A DNA stretch of 64,000 nucleotides from the NCBI RefSeq assembly GCF_017309385.1, contig NZ_JAFJMJ010000001.1:930001-994000 (forward strand), in the 5' to 3' direction. The position numbers and the translations under genes were made by a program. Every line of letters starts with the position of its first letter. Position 1 is the stretch's first letter. Below the pieces are notes generated by a model, which worked only from the letters and a program-made list of their open reading frames with translations, was not told where the DNA came from and did not search any database. Origin of the DNA: Amycolatopsis sp. 195334CR (GTDB lineage Bacteria; Actinomycetota; Actinomycetes; Mycobacteriales; Pseudonocardiaceae). Shown piece after piece: positions 17,917-26,623 of this stretch.

Positions 17917-18091
17917 TCATGAAGTGGTGTTCATGCAGGTCGTGTGGAGCAGGGCGTCGCCCTTGACCAGCTCCGGATCCCTTCGACACCACTCGGTCAG
18001 CTCGTCGAGATCCCAGTCAAACTGCTCGTTGTGGGCCCCGGCGGGCCGGACCGCGGCCTTGCCTGCGGGAACGCACTTGCATAGTCAACTT
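17917..18091 (-). pseudogene. Gene fragment, unknown family
   Basis: A minus-strand frame with strong coding character (AHNEQFDWDLDELTEWCRRD ... DALLHTTCMNTTS) ends at TGA 17917-17919. Its 5' side runs into an in-frame stop near 18097 without any start codon, so it is a truncated remnant. The surrounding 17547-18478 holds no intact gene. A second coding-like plus-strand frame (THHRLANEHVGEALCRPYEA, about 18150-18384) also lacks a start. Confidence 0.35.
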
Positions 18092-18342
18092 TCACAGCGC
18101 AGATGCCATCAGTGCACTACCGTGGTATCCGGGTGAGGCTGCAGGTGCTCGGCGTGGGGCCACATCGTCCAGCCTCACCCATCACCGGCTGGCCAACGAG
18201 CACGTCGGCGAGGCCCTCTGCCGCCCCTATGAGGCGTGCACCACGGACGGCAGTGGCGGGCCGGGTGCCCGCTGCCCGACTCTGGCACACTTCACCTACC
18301 CAACCGAACGTGTGTGCGATCGCGCGCTAGTATCGCAGTGGA

Positions 18343-18371
18343 TGGGCCGAGGAGGGGAAGTCCTCGGCCCA
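18343..18371. terminator. Hairpin
   Basis: An 11-bp stem (TGGGCCGAGGA / TCCTCGGCCCA) with a 7-base loop. It lies in gene-poor DNA about 110 bases beyond the end of the DUF1883 gene (minus strand) and could terminate that gene or be a leftover. Confidence 0.4.
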
Positions 18372-18478
18372 CCCGCGTCCGCGTGACGAACCGTTCACGG
18401 CAGTGTCTTCGAGTTGGCGAATTTTTTTCTTGCCGGAGGGCCTCGCGAGTGCTCGTATGACGTTCGGCTTCACCATCG

Positions 18479-18742
18479 TCAGTCGACGAGTTTGCTCACC
18501 CTGGCGGTGATCCGCCCGTCGTAGCCGTCGACGACGAGGTACCAGCGAGCGTCGTACGGTACGTCGAGGATTGTGGGGCTGCTGTCCCAGTAGCCGCCGT
18601 GGTATTCGTACTCGTCACCGTCGAGGTACGCCTGGTACTCCTCCTCATCCATCAGGCATACCCTGGCTTGAACTCCGCGTAGTTCGACCTCGATGGACGT
18701 GACCCCGACGCACGAGCCCAGATCCCAATACAGGTGCTCCAT
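18479..18742 (-). CDS. DUF1883-like protein
   Basis: 87 residues from ATG 18742. The order WDLGSCVGVTSIEVELRGVQARVCLMDE, then YQAYLDGDEYEYHGGYWDSS and ARWYLVVDGYDGRITARVSK (segments shortened here) matches the layout of the small beta-rich DUF1883 domain, which is sometimes fused to TIR domains. Here it stands alone. An accessory or defence role is suggested only by its neighbours. Confidence 0.6.
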   Translation of the reverse strand: MEHLYWDLGSCVGVTSIEVELRGVQARVCLMDEEEYQAYLDGDEYEYHGGYWDSSPTILDVPYDARWYLVVDGYDGRITARVSKLVD

Positions 18743-18782
18743 ACCACCATCCTTACGCAGCCTGGTTGAGCGCGACCGTCAC

Positions 18783-19016
18783 CTACCGAAAGAAGGTCCG
18801 TGAGTTTCGCGTGCGGCTCCGGTGCCACTGGTCGCTCAGGCAAGCCGTCTTGAACCAATTCGGCAGCATCCACAAGCGGGTCCGAGGGAAGGCCGTCTTG
18901 CGCTGCGTTGTCAGGTCGCTGCCGTCGCCGGTCAGTACCCCGCGTTCACGTTTCTTCAGCGCTACCTCGACGGCGCGGGCGCGTCCCAGCCGACCGCGAC
19001 CACGTGTTGGGGCCAT
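18783..19016 (-). CDS. Possible small basic protein
   Basis: A 77-residue frame (MAPTRGRGRLGRARAVEVAL ... TACLSDQWHRSRTRNSRTFF) with acceptable codon use but no clear binding site. It lies in an otherwise gene-free stretch (18743-19255) and may be a decayed gene. Confidence 0.25.
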   Translation of the reverse strand: MAPTRGRGRLGRARAVEVALKKRERGVLTGDGSDLTTQRKTAFPRTRLWMLPNWFKTACLSDQWHRSRTRNSRTFFR

Positions 19017-19255
19017 CGCTCGCATGCGTGACCCGTTCGTCCAGCTCTAACCACCACGATCGACCAGGCGTGCCCACTGTTCTCACCTCACAGCACAGCA
19101 ACACGACCCGAGACCGCTCCCCTACGAGAGAGCTAACTGTCCCACACCAGCGGATGCGCCCTCTGTTCCCGGAGTGACTACGCTCTGAGCCCTGGAGGCA
19201 CCGCGTCGGACTAGACTCTGGACCTCGAACTACCGACTGGGCAGAGGGGGATGAC

Positions 19256-20749
19256 GTGTCTGACGGACCACGCCCAGACCATGAGGCCCGCCTGGCCGCC
19301 TTGGTACATCGGCTGATCGCCCTACCGCGCGAGACCGAATGGGTGGAGTTCAAGGAGAACTTCTTCAACGCCGAGGACATTGGCCAGTACATCTCGGCGT
19401 TAGCGAACTCAGCCGCACTCGGCAAGCAGGACAAAGGATACATGCTGTGGGGAGTGAGCGACGCAGACCACAGCCTTGTCGGAACTACGATGGACCCACA
19501 TCGAAAAGTCGGCAACGAGGACTTTCAAAACTGGCTTACCCGGCTCCTGACTCCACAAGTTCACTTCGAATTCATTGAGACACAAGTGGATGGAAAACGA
19601 GTCGTGGTGCTGCAGGTCGCGCCAGCCACGGCCAGTCCGGTGAGATTTCAGAATGACGAGTGGATCCGTGTCGGATCATACAAGAAGAAGCTACGTGATC
19701 ATACCGACCATGCTCGCCGCCTGTGGCAGTCCTTTGATGCCCGTCCTTTCGAGACCCTCTCTGCGATGTCCGGTCTCGATGCTGCCGAAGTATTAAGACT
19801 GCTGGATTACCCAGGCTACTTCGACCTCATGCACATGCCCCTACCAGACAATCGGAAGGGCATTCTCGACGCGCTCCGCATGGAGGAGTTGATACGGCAG
19901 AACCAGCATGGCGACTGGGACATCACCAACCTCGGCGCCGTCTTGTTCGCCAAGGATATCAACGAGTTCAACACGCTCAAGCGCAAGGCGGTCCGCGTGA
20001 TCCGCTACCGCGGCGACAACCGCGTGGCGACCATCCGCGAGCAGGTCGGCATTCACGGGTACGCGCCCGCCTTCGCCGGCCTGGTTACCTTCGTCAACAA
20101 TATGCTGCCTTCGGTCGAAGTGATTGGCGAGGCCATCCGCGATGACCAACGCGCTTACCCGGAACTCGCTGTGCGAGAACTCATCGCCAATGCGATCATT
20201 CATCAGGACTTCGCTCAGACGGGCAATGGGCCGATGATCGAGGTTTTCGACTCACGATTAGAAATCACAAGCCCCGGACGTCCGCTAGTGGACCCGTTGC
20301 GTTTTGTCGACGCGCCGCCCAAGTCGCGCAACGAGGCCGTCGGTGCCCTGATGAGACGGGCTGGCATGTGCGAGGAACGCGGCAGCGGATGGGATAAAGT
20401 CGTCTTCGAGACGGAACTTCATCAACTGCCCGCTCCACTGGTCGAACTACCTGAGGACAACACCAGGGTGGTGCTCTTCGCTCCCAAGGCTCTCAAAGAT
20501 ATGAGTAAGGACGAGAAGGTCCGCGCTGTCTACTTGCACGCTTGCCTTCGCCGTGTCAACCACGGGACCCTCACGAACTCGTCCCTCCGGGAACGCTTTG
20601 GCATCAGCCAGCAGAACGCCGCAGTCGCTAGCAGGCTCATCAGTGACGCCGTCGACGCCGGCCTCATCGTACCGTTCGACCCTGGGGCCGGACGCCGCTT
20701 CATGCAGTACCTGCCTTACTGGGCCACGGACATCGAGGCTCCCTTTTGA
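19256..20749 (+). CDS. Schlafen/AlbA_2-domain ATP-binding protein
   Basis: A 497-residue protein. The N-terminus has the AlbA_2 (Schlafen-like) signature: ETEWVEFKENFF, a Gly/aromatic turn (KGYMLWGVSDADHSLVGTT) and RFQNDEWIRVGSYKKKL. The middle has an ATPase-like section (LAVRELIANAIIHQDFAQTG, with the N-H-x-D pattern) and ITSPGRP, typical of the HATPase_c_4 module in these proteins. The C-terminus is a winged helix (LRERFGISQQNAAVASRLIS). GTG 19256 follows AGAGGGGG. Such proteins are common in accessory islands as regulators or nucleic-acid-directed defence factors; the exact activity is unknown. Confidence 0.85.
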   Translation: MSDGPRPDHEARLAALVHRLIALPRETEWVEFKENFFNAEDIGQYISALANSAALGKQDKGYMLWGVSDADHSLVGTTMDPHRKVGNEDFQNWLTRLLTPQVHFEFIETQVDGKRVVVLQVAPATASPVRFQNDEWIRVGSYKKKLRDHTDHARRLWQSFDARPFETLSAMSGLDAAEVLRLLDYPGYFDLMHMPLPDNRKGILDALRMEELIRQNQHGDWDITNLGAVLFAKDINEFNTLKRKAVRVIRYRGDNRVATIREQVGIHGYAPAFAGLVTFVNNMLPSVEVIGEAIRDDQRAYPELAVRELIANAIIHQDFAQTGNGPMIEVFDSRLEITSPGRPLVDPLRFVDAPPKSRNEAVGALMRRAGMCEERGSGWDKVVFETELHQLPAPLVELPEDNTRVVLFAPKALKDMSKDEKVRAVYLHACLRRVNHGTLTNSSLRERFGISQQNAAVASRLISDAVDAGLIVPFDPGAGRRFMQYLPYWATDIEAPF

Positions 20750-20909
20750 CGGCCATTTGATAGACGCCCATGATCGTTGTCACCCACATGGACGTATCGA
20801 GGCTGTGACCTGCGAAAACGATGCGCTCCGTCTTTGCTCACCCAGCCTTCCGCTTCGACGGGCGCTTGACCGCTGACTGTGCGTCGTTAGCCGAGCTCGT
20901 ACAGCCCGG

Positions 20910-20930
20910 TGTGATGCAGGCTGCATCACA
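20910..20930. promoter_or_regulatory. Palindrome, possible operator
   Basis: TGTGATGCA-GGC-TGCATCACA is a perfect 9-bp inverted repeat with a 3-base spacer, the form of a dimeric regulator site. It lies in a 684-base stretch (20750-21433) without a supportable gene, next to a relatively AT-rich segment (20935-20970). Confidence 0.4.
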
Positions 20931-21433
20931 GGATGTCCATAACAAGTCTATATCATATCGCAACTTGCGTAGCAAGGTGCTTGACAGACACCTCACCGCC
21001 TAGGCGATCTCAGTGATCGCCGTGGCGCAAACCGGGTCTGGCCCGCGGTAGCGCCCGACCCACGCAGAAACTGCCGCGATTGGCACTGCCGTCGACGAGG
21101 GCGGCCGACCTCGGCCGCGAATCTGGCGAACGACGGTCCCTCCATCTACCAGCTGGTCGCCGCGTGCGACTGCGCCCAGACAGTCCAGTCCGCAGCCTTC
21201 CCGCTCTTGCCATCAGGTCAAATTCTCCTGAGACAGCGACCTAGGGAGCAGAACGGTACAGACGTGCACCTAGACCGGCGTCTTGTTCGAGGGTATGGCG
21301 CATGGCCGGCACAGGACGGGCCGCCATGAAAGCGGGCTACGGGAACGCGCGCCGAGTCGAGGGGGTTGCTGGCCGGGGTCGGCCTAGAACGTCGTTGAGC
21401 AGCGCGGGTGCGCTGGGTGAGGAGACGAGGTCG

Positions 21434-21631
21434 ATGGGGAACAACAACTGTCCGGGTCCGGGGCAGCCGTTCGCCGTGCGTACCGCGCTGGTGATGTTCA
21501 TGGCGCTGGTGGTGGCAGGCGTGGCAGGTGGGCTGTTTTACACCGAGGTCCAGTCGGCCGGGCTGGCGGTGCTCACGGGCGGCGCGACGTTCGCGAGTGC
21601 CTGGCGGTTCTTCGACTGGCTGATCCGTTGA
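21434..21631 (+). CDS. Small membrane protein
   Basis: 65 residues from ATG 21434 (GGAG nine bases upstream). Two hydrophobic segments (AVRTALVMFMALVVAGVAGG and SAGLAVLTGGATFASAWRFF) predict two membrane helices. A longer upstream frame exists but is Arg/Gly-rich and unlikely. Function unknown. Confidence 0.55.
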   Translation: MGNNNCPGPGQPFAVRTALVMFMALVVAGVAGGLFYTEVQSAGLAVLTGGATFASAWRFFDWLIR

Positions 21632-21668
21632 CTGTTCGCCGGCCCAGCGAGGCTGGCCGTTCGCTGAT

Positions 21669-21711
21669 CTGCTGCCGGATCGGCCTGGTGCGCAGGCCGA
21701 TCCGGCAGCAG
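21669..21711. terminator. Bidirectional hairpin terminator
   Basis: A perfect 19-bp stem (CTGCTGCCGGATCGGCCTG and its complement) with a 5-base loop, between the converging small membrane protein gene and the membrane-anchored partner of the sigma-like gene. Confidence 0.75.
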
Positions 21712-21714
21712 CGT

Positions 21715-22926
21715 TCAGGGCAGGCGATGGCCAAGCAACAGCAGGACGACGGAGAGCACGAGGCCTATGCCGCCGGTGACAGCGAACGAGAACGCACGCC
21801 CGGACCCGATCGCGATAAGCGTCTCCGGCGCGCGGGAGACGAATCGTGCCGGAGCGCCGACGGTACGAGTTGAGGCTTGCCGACGGGTTCGTCGCTGACG
21901 CACTGAACGGTGCGGACCCCGGTTCCTGCCGAGAGGTCTCCAGCGCGGTCGACGTTGCACGCCAGGAGGGTCCGCGGGAGACACCTGGGAGTCGGGTTGT
22001 GTCCGTTGCCCGCTGGCGAGAGCCGGTCGCGGAGTCCCGAGTGGACCCCGTTCGATCGCCTTCCAGCCACCGGCGCATGCGGGATGCAGGAACCAACTCT
22101 TCGCCAATAGGTCGGTGTAGAACAGTGTCCTGTCCCGCCAGCGTGCTACGTCGTCCCGGCCCGAGGCGCGCTGTCTTTCCGTCACCGGCAGGATGATGTT
22201 TTGACCTCGGACAAGGAGGCTGGTGCCAATCAGCTCGTCAGCGATCCCGCTGGAGGACACCGCGAGGCTGCACGCCAGCAGCAGCGCGACTGGCGTGTCG
22301 TCGTCGGTGCGGTCGAATCCGAGCTCGACGATCGAGCGCGCCACGTCCGGGCGCAGGTCGACGAACACGCCCTGGCACACCATCTCGTTGAGCAGCGTCA
22401 CGGCCCAGTTTCGGTAGCGGGGAACGTGCGCGCTCAACCGCAGGTGGTGAGCGAAGGTGGCGATATCGCGGCAGGAAATACGGTCCTCGACTGGTGCGTG
22501 TTGCGGCCACACCCAGGACAACGGGCTGTAGAAGGTCACCGCCCCGCAGTCCCCGCCGTCGAATCGCATCCAGGTGTCCAGCTCGATGTCCGGCAGCTCG
22601 TCGCCGACCGCCGAGCGCACGACGTCCAGGACCACCTCGTCGGTGTCCGGGACGCCGCGGCCGACGGTGTCTTCCTCCGGGCCGGCGGCGAGGCGCTGCA
22701 GTTGGGTGCGGAGCCGCTTGTGCACGCGATCCGGCGTCAGCGCCTGGTAGGCCTGGGCCACGGGCGTGCCGAGACTCGACTGGTCCAGCAGCTGGTCGAA
22801 CTCCGCGTCCAGCTCCGCCTCGACGCAGTCGTCCGGCTCCTTCGCGCACATGTACGACACCGTGGACCTCCATTCCTGCGTGTGGTCGCCGCGACGGTTC
22901 CCGGTCGGAAAGTCCTGGCTGAACAT
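21715..22926 (-). CDS. Membrane-anchored partner of sigma-like factor (putative)
   Basis: About 403 residues. An acidic N-terminal region (ELDAEFDQLLDQ) and a helical soluble body are followed by a Pro/Arg-rich low-complexity linker and one C-terminal membrane helix (FAVTGGIGLVLSVVLLLLG). GGGAGG five bases before ATG 22926 and overlap with the sigma-like gene indicate coupled translation; GTG 22860, with GGAGG upstream, is an alternative. A cytoplasmic domain with a membrane anchor next to a sigma-like protein suggests an anti-sigma-like role, without recognised homology. The Arg/Pro-rich segment (about residues 300-365) may reflect a local frameshift. Confidence 0.5.
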   Translation of the reverse strand: MFSQDFPTGNRRGDHTQEWRSTVSYMCAKEPDDCVEAELDAEFDQLLDQSSLGTPVAQAYQALTPDRVHKRLRTQLQRLAAGPEEDTVGRGVPDTDEVVLDVVRSAVGDELPDIELDTWMRFDGGDCGAVTFYSPLSWVWPQHAPVEDRISCRDIATFAHHLRLSAHVPRYRNWAVTLLNEMVCQGVFVDLRPDVARSIVELGFDRTDDDTPVALLLACSLAVSSSGIADELIGTSLLVRGQNIILPVTERQRASGRDDVARWRDRTLFYTDLLAKSWFLHPACAGGWKAIERGPLGTPRPALASGQRTQPDSQVSPADPPGVQRRPRWRPLGRNRGPHRSVRQRRTRRQASTRTVGAPARFVSRAPETLIAIGSGRAFSFAVTGGIGLVLSVVLLLLGHRLP

Positions 22927-23792
22927 CACAACCTCCCAGGGGCATCGTCGTTGTCACGCATGTTCTTGCGGTGGGTGTGCAGGCGGCGCTCGACCGCCTT
23001 CGGGGTGAGCTCCACTGCGGCGGCGGCTTCGGCCTGGGTCTGTCCCAGGTAGGAGCGCCGCAGCAGCACCTCTTGGATCTTCGGGTCTTTCACCTGGGCC
23101 ACGGCACGGGCCGCCGAGTCGCGCAGCACGGCCGCCTCAGCCGGGCCGAACGAGGTGTCCGCGATCCGCAGCAGCAGGTCCTCGCCGTCCTCGTCGGCGT
23201 CGACCGGGGAGGACAGCATCGCCTCGGCGAGCACCTTGTCCTTCCACCACTTGTTGCAGAAGGAGGCGAAGCAGCAGGCGCACGCACCAACGAAGTACGT
23301 CCCGGAGCTGGCACCCTTCTGCGGGTCCCAGTTGCCCTTGCGCAGCCCGTAGTTCAGGAAGAACTGGATCCCGCCCTGCATCGACTCGGTACCGATGATC
23401 GAGTCGATCGCGAAGGCCCCCTGCTCCTCCAGCGTCCACTCGCTCGCCGCGGCCCGGGCCTGTTTGATGATCGGCCGGCGGAACTTCAGGCATTCGTCGA
23501 AGATGTGCCCACTGCCGATCCAATGCCGCATGATCGGAAACGCGTACCCCACCAGCCGATGTGCCATCTTCGCGAACAACCGCTCAAACCGCGGACCGGT
23601 GAACTGCTCGGCCCGCAGGAGCTCCAAGATCCTGGCCTCCGCGGCCCGTTGGGCTGCGGGATCGCCGGCCGCGCTCCCGCCGTGGGCCGCCAGCTCGGTC
23701 TCGACCTGGGCGAGGACCTCCTCCGGCAGCTCGACAAGGGAGGGTGCTCTGTCCGGGGCCGGGTCCTCCGTGGGCGGCCGCTCCGAATTCAT
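22926..23792 (-). CDS. Sigma-70-like (ECF-type) DNA-binding protein
   Basis: A 288-residue protein. The last 60 residues form a sigma region-4-like helix-turn-helix (DPKIQEVLLRRSYLGQTQAE ... LTPKAVERRLHTHRKNMR). The central part (FERLFAKMAHRLVGYAFPIM) is placed like region 2. It is longer than a usual ECF sigma and has an acidic Pro-rich N-terminus. GGGAG seven bases before ATG 23792. The AGATCT-repeat promoter region upstream may be autoregulated. Confidence 0.65.
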   Translation of the reverse strand: MNSERPPTEDPAPDRAPSLVELPEEVLAQVETELAAHGGSAAGDPAAQRAAEARILELLRAEQFTGPRFERLFAKMAHRLVGYAFPIMRHWIGSGHIFDECLKFRRPIIKQARAAASEWTLEEQGAFAIDSIIGTESMQGGIQFFLNYGLRKGNWDPQKGASSGTYFVGACACCFASFCNKWWKDKVLAEAMLSSPVDADEDGEDLLLRIADTSFGPAEAAVLRDSAARAVAQVKDPKIQEVLLRRSYLGQTQAEAAAAVELTPKAVERRLHTHRKNMRDNDDAPGRL

Positions 23793-23882
23793 CGTCTAGC
23801 TCCCTCAGTAGGTGGATCCCCGACGCCCCAGTTCGCCGGGCCTGACACTTCTCGTTGTAGGCAGCAACGCAGAACCACCCCC

Positions 23883-23910
23883 CAGATCTCCTCAAGATCT
23901 TTAAGATCTT
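23883..23910. promoter_or_regulatory. AGATCT-repeat block upstream of sigma-like gene
   Basis: AGATCT occurs three times within 27 bases (from 23884, 23895 and 23904). The last two are AAGATCTT units one base apart. The block is AT-rich and lies 90-120 bases upstream of the sigma-like start, a reasonable place for a promoter or operator. Confidence 0.4.
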
Positions 23911-23947
23911 TTCTGCGCCGTCATGTCCGGAGGCTCGAACACGCCAG

Positions 23948-24217
23948 GGCAAGTCAGCGGGACATCTAACACCACTGACCGGCGCCGCAGTGCGGAGACG
24001 ACGTCGCCGTAGTCCTGCCCGTGATCGCCACCCGAGCCGCCGCGACGGCCGGATCGGTGGTGTTCGCCGCTGCCGACGGGCCAGGCTCAGCTTCAACTTC
24101 CCCAGTGTCGCCGCCCTCGTGGCGTTCTCAGCCGAGCCGACCCCCTGCGTCGCGACGATGATCAGGCGTGGCATGGCCCACGTCCCGTCAACGACGTCCG
24201 TCCCCAACGCTAGAACG
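23948..24217 (-). other. Coding-like remnant
   Basis: The minus strand begins with a coding-like stretch (MPRLIIVATQGVGSAENATR, from about 24175), then continues sensibly only in another frame (PSAAANTTDPAVAAARVAIT) to TAG near 23968. It probably marks a frameshifted or decayed gene. Confidence 0.25.
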
Positions 24218-24502
24218 TCAAGGTAGTCGGCGAGACAGCCATGCGCCGGAGCCCGCGGTCACCTCGTCCACAGCCTGGGCGCTGGCCAGAAGAGCCTGCG
24301 GGCCAGTTGCCGTCAGCCGCTGAGGGGTCGTCGTCGCGATGTAGACGCCCATCTGGGTGGGCGTGAGGCTGGTGATCAAGATTGCGGTGTCGCGGCGCAG
24401 GACACCGATCACGTAGGCCCCTGGGTGCAGCACGTCATCGAGAGCAGTTTTTAACTCTGGGCCCACTAAGAGATCCGGGCAACCCCCAGGTGGCCACGCC
24501 AC
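24218..24502 (-). CDS. Small hypothetical protein
   Basis: A 94-residue frame (LVGPELKTALDDVLHPGAYV ... TAILITSLTPTQMGVYIATT) with plausible hydrophobic/polar alternation. The start is weak (GTG directly after GGGGAG). No family recognised. Confidence 0.3.
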   Translation of the reverse strand: MAWPPGGCPDLLVGPELKTALDDVLHPGAYVIGVLRRDTAILITSLTPTQMGVYIATTTPQRLTATGPQALLASAQAVDEVTAGSGAWLSRRLP

Positions 24503-24694
24503 CTCCCCTCAGCGAACTGGAGTCCGCGTTGCTCGAAACGCACCAGGTGAAGTGAGCAAACCCGACTGATCAATGGTTCTTTGAGTGGATTGAGTTGCGG
24601 AGCAGCACTATCTCGACAACACGTCCACTGCAGGCGGCCTCATTGTCGGGACCAGATGGGCAATCGGCCAGACTGGCGATAAGTTAGGACGTGG

Positions 24695-24749
24695 TCCACT
24701 GAATGGAAGTCGGCAGATAGCAGACAAGGCTTTCCACTGAAAGGAAGTC
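24695..24749. repeat. Pair of 17-bp direct repeats upstream of a secreted-protein gene
   Basis: TCCACTGAATGGAAGTC (24695-24711) and TCCACTGAAAGGAAGTC (24733-24749) differ at one base and start 38 bases apart. They lie about 110-160 bases before ATG 24857 in a relatively AT-rich gene-free stretch (24503-24856) and could bind a regulator. Confidence 0.45.
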
Positions 24750-24856
24750 ATCCGTTCGGACCTGTCGTCGTCGTCAGCGCCATCACTAAGTTGATCAGAG
24801 TTCAGGCGTTTGGACGTTTGTGAAATCAGCAGACTGACCATCGTTTAAGGATACTC

Positions 24857-25225
24857 ATGAAAAAGTTGTTCGTTGCCATGGCGGCGATTGCTGCCCTTCT
24901 GGGGTTCGTCACACCTGTGGTTGCCGCCCCTGACGCTACAGCTCAGCCGTTAATTGACCCACGACCGTGCGGAAATGAACCAGTAGCACAAATTCGGCTG
25001 GTTCTCGCCGCTGGCGCGGTCGTTTGCTACGGCGGGTCCGTAGGTTCATGGAAAGTCGACAACCTGTACACGACTGGAATGTCGGCTGGCGGCTACTGGG
25101 GGTTCGTCACCTGCATTGAAGACAACAGGCAGGTCTTCTTCAGCCCCGCGAACTTCTACAGACTCGACTGTCATGTCGCATGGATCGGCATCACGCCACC
25201 CGGCTGGGGACGCCTGGCCGCGTAA
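24857..25225 (+). CDS. Small secreted Cys-containing protein
   Basis: 122 residues. A signal peptide (MKKLFVAMAAIAALLGFVTP, cut probably near VVAAP) precedes a mature domain of about 95 residues with four cysteines (RPCGN, VVCYG, FVTCIE, LDCHV) and an aromatic/Gly-rich fold (GGYWGFVT), reminiscent of small beta-sandwich exoproteins such as beta/gamma-crystallin-like domains. AAGGA precedes ATG 24857. Role unknown. Confidence 0.7.
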   Translation: MKKLFVAMAAIAALLGFVTPVVAAPDATAQPLIDPRPCGNEPVAQIRLVLAAGAVVCYGGSVGSWKVDNLYTTGMSAGGYWGFVTCIEDNRQVFFSPANFYRLDCHVAWIGITPPGWGRLAA

Positions 25226-25238
25226 CTAGGCATCTTCG

Positions 25239-25282
25239 CGGGCTGCGGCATCGGCGGCGCCGACCGCCGATGCCACAGCCCG
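25239..25282 (+). terminator. Hairpin terminator after the secreted-protein gene
   Basis: A 19-bp stem with one mismatch (CGGGCTGCGGCATCGGCGG against CCGCCGATGCCACAGCCCG) and a 6-base loop, 14 bases after the stop at 25225. Confidence 0.7.
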
Positions 25283-25404
25283 GCCGATCGATCGGATGAC
25301 TACGCACCGCACTCCTGCGATGAGAAACCTTGTGGTGGCCGCCCCACTGGAAGTGCTGGTACCTTGTCATAAGGGTACTGCCGCCGACTGCAGGAGCAAG
25401 TCAG

Positions 25405-25989
25405 ATGTCCAACGAAAACACATCCGAGTCCGGCAAACACTCCCACAGCGGGCCGGACGCCAGGTTGACATCTCGACCGCGCGATGTTTTTGGCGGAAAA
25501 ATTCTCCATCAGTTGATTCTGGCACAAAACCAGAATGCTGTCGTAATGCTGACATCGACAGAATCCTTCCCGGAAGGTTGCCTTTTCAACTTCTTCGCCG
25601 CAGTGCGCCTTGGCGACAAGCAAGAAAACCAATGGATATATGATTTTGAACATCAACGTAAGGTTCTTTTCTCCAGCAACGAGGAAGCTCGTCCCGAGGA
25701 GTTCTTATTTCTCGGTGTGTCACATGGTCGACATTCACCCTTGCCTAGCGACCGGATTCATGAGCAAGAAGTGGTAGCGAATCCAGTTTCGACAGCTGAA
25801 CCAGCTGCGCGACTAATAGGCTCGAAGTTTGAAGTCAGTCAGTCCCTGTGGCTCACCCCTTTGCCAAACCGTGAAGCGGTACAGGTGGTCACTGAGTGGC
25901 CGAAGGTAAATTTCGGCTTCCATGAGACGCTTGTTGACGGCGCCGAGTTGCATCGAGCAGCAAGCGAGGCGCGTCCATTCTGGACATGA
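25405..25989 (+). CDS. Hypothetical protein
   Basis: 194 residues from ATG 25405 with AGGAG nine bases upstream. The N-terminus is polar. The body has LILAQNQNAVVMLTSTESFP, FLFLGVSHGRHSPLPSDRIH and a C-terminal LWLTPLPNREAVQVVTEWPK. This pattern (LPP/LPxRE...EWP near the end) recurs in uncharacterised actinomycete proteins. Codon use is less GC-rich than the core genes, suggesting transfer. No function assigned. Confidence 0.6.
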   Translation: MSNENTSESGKHSHSGPDARLTSRPRDVFGGKILHQLILAQNQNAVVMLTSTESFPEGCLFNFFAAVRLGDKQENQWIYDFEHQRKVLFSSNEEARPEEFLFLGVSHGRHSPLPSDRIHEQEVVANPVSTAEPAARLIGSKFEVSQSLWLTPLPNREAVQVVTEWPKVNFGFHETLVDGAELHRAASEARPFWT

Positions 25990-25999
25990 CTTCTTTAGC

Positions 26000-26332
26000 G
26001 GCTGCTACGACCAGATTCTCACGCTCAGCCCGGGATCGACCGTGCCCGTGCTGAAAACCATCCTGGCCGTCGGCGTCCTTGCAGAGTGTGATCGACGCCG
26101 TTGCGCTGACGCTGCGGTCAAGGTAGTCCTCGTGCTCGACCGGCAGTTGGTGCTCCAAGGCGACGCCGGCGTGGGGAAAGGCGAAGTCGAGAGACTTGCC
26201 ATAGCCGATCGCCCTCCAGCGCGGCGTGCATCCAACGTCCGCCCGGACGTGCTGGTCAGGCTTGAATATGAGCTCAGTAGCGCACCCGCAGGGCGCGGTC
26301 GGCTCATTCCAGTGTGGTCCCGGGTTCTCGGC
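26000..26332 (-). pseudogene. 5'-truncated gene remnant
   Basis: A minus-strand frame with strong coding character for about 90 codons (GPHWNEPTAPCGCATELIFK ... YGKSLDFAFPHAGVALEHQL ... LCKDADGQDG) begins directly after an in-frame TGA (26333-26335) and has no usable start. It runs on into antisense of the gene ending at 25989, so its 3' end is also lost. Family not recognised. The rest of 25990-26623 shows nothing supportable. Confidence 0.35.
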
Positions 26333-26623
26333 TCATATGAGGGTCAAGGGCAGGGCCTGGGCCACCGCCAGCAGCAGTCAGGCCTGCTCGTAGTGGCAAT
26401 GTGACGGTGACCGGCGCTGCCGTGGCCCACGACTGCGCAGCCTCGGCCAGGACACGGTCCGGCGGGAGACTGGGCCGTGGATGTCATGCCCGGCGCGTCC
26501 CGGCTTCCTGGCCGCGATCGTGGTCGCCGCGCCTAGCCGAGCGCGCCGGGCTCAGAGGAACACATCTCCGGGTGCATCTCTCGCGGTTATCAGGCTTTCG
26601 GGTGGTCCGGACACTACTTCTAC

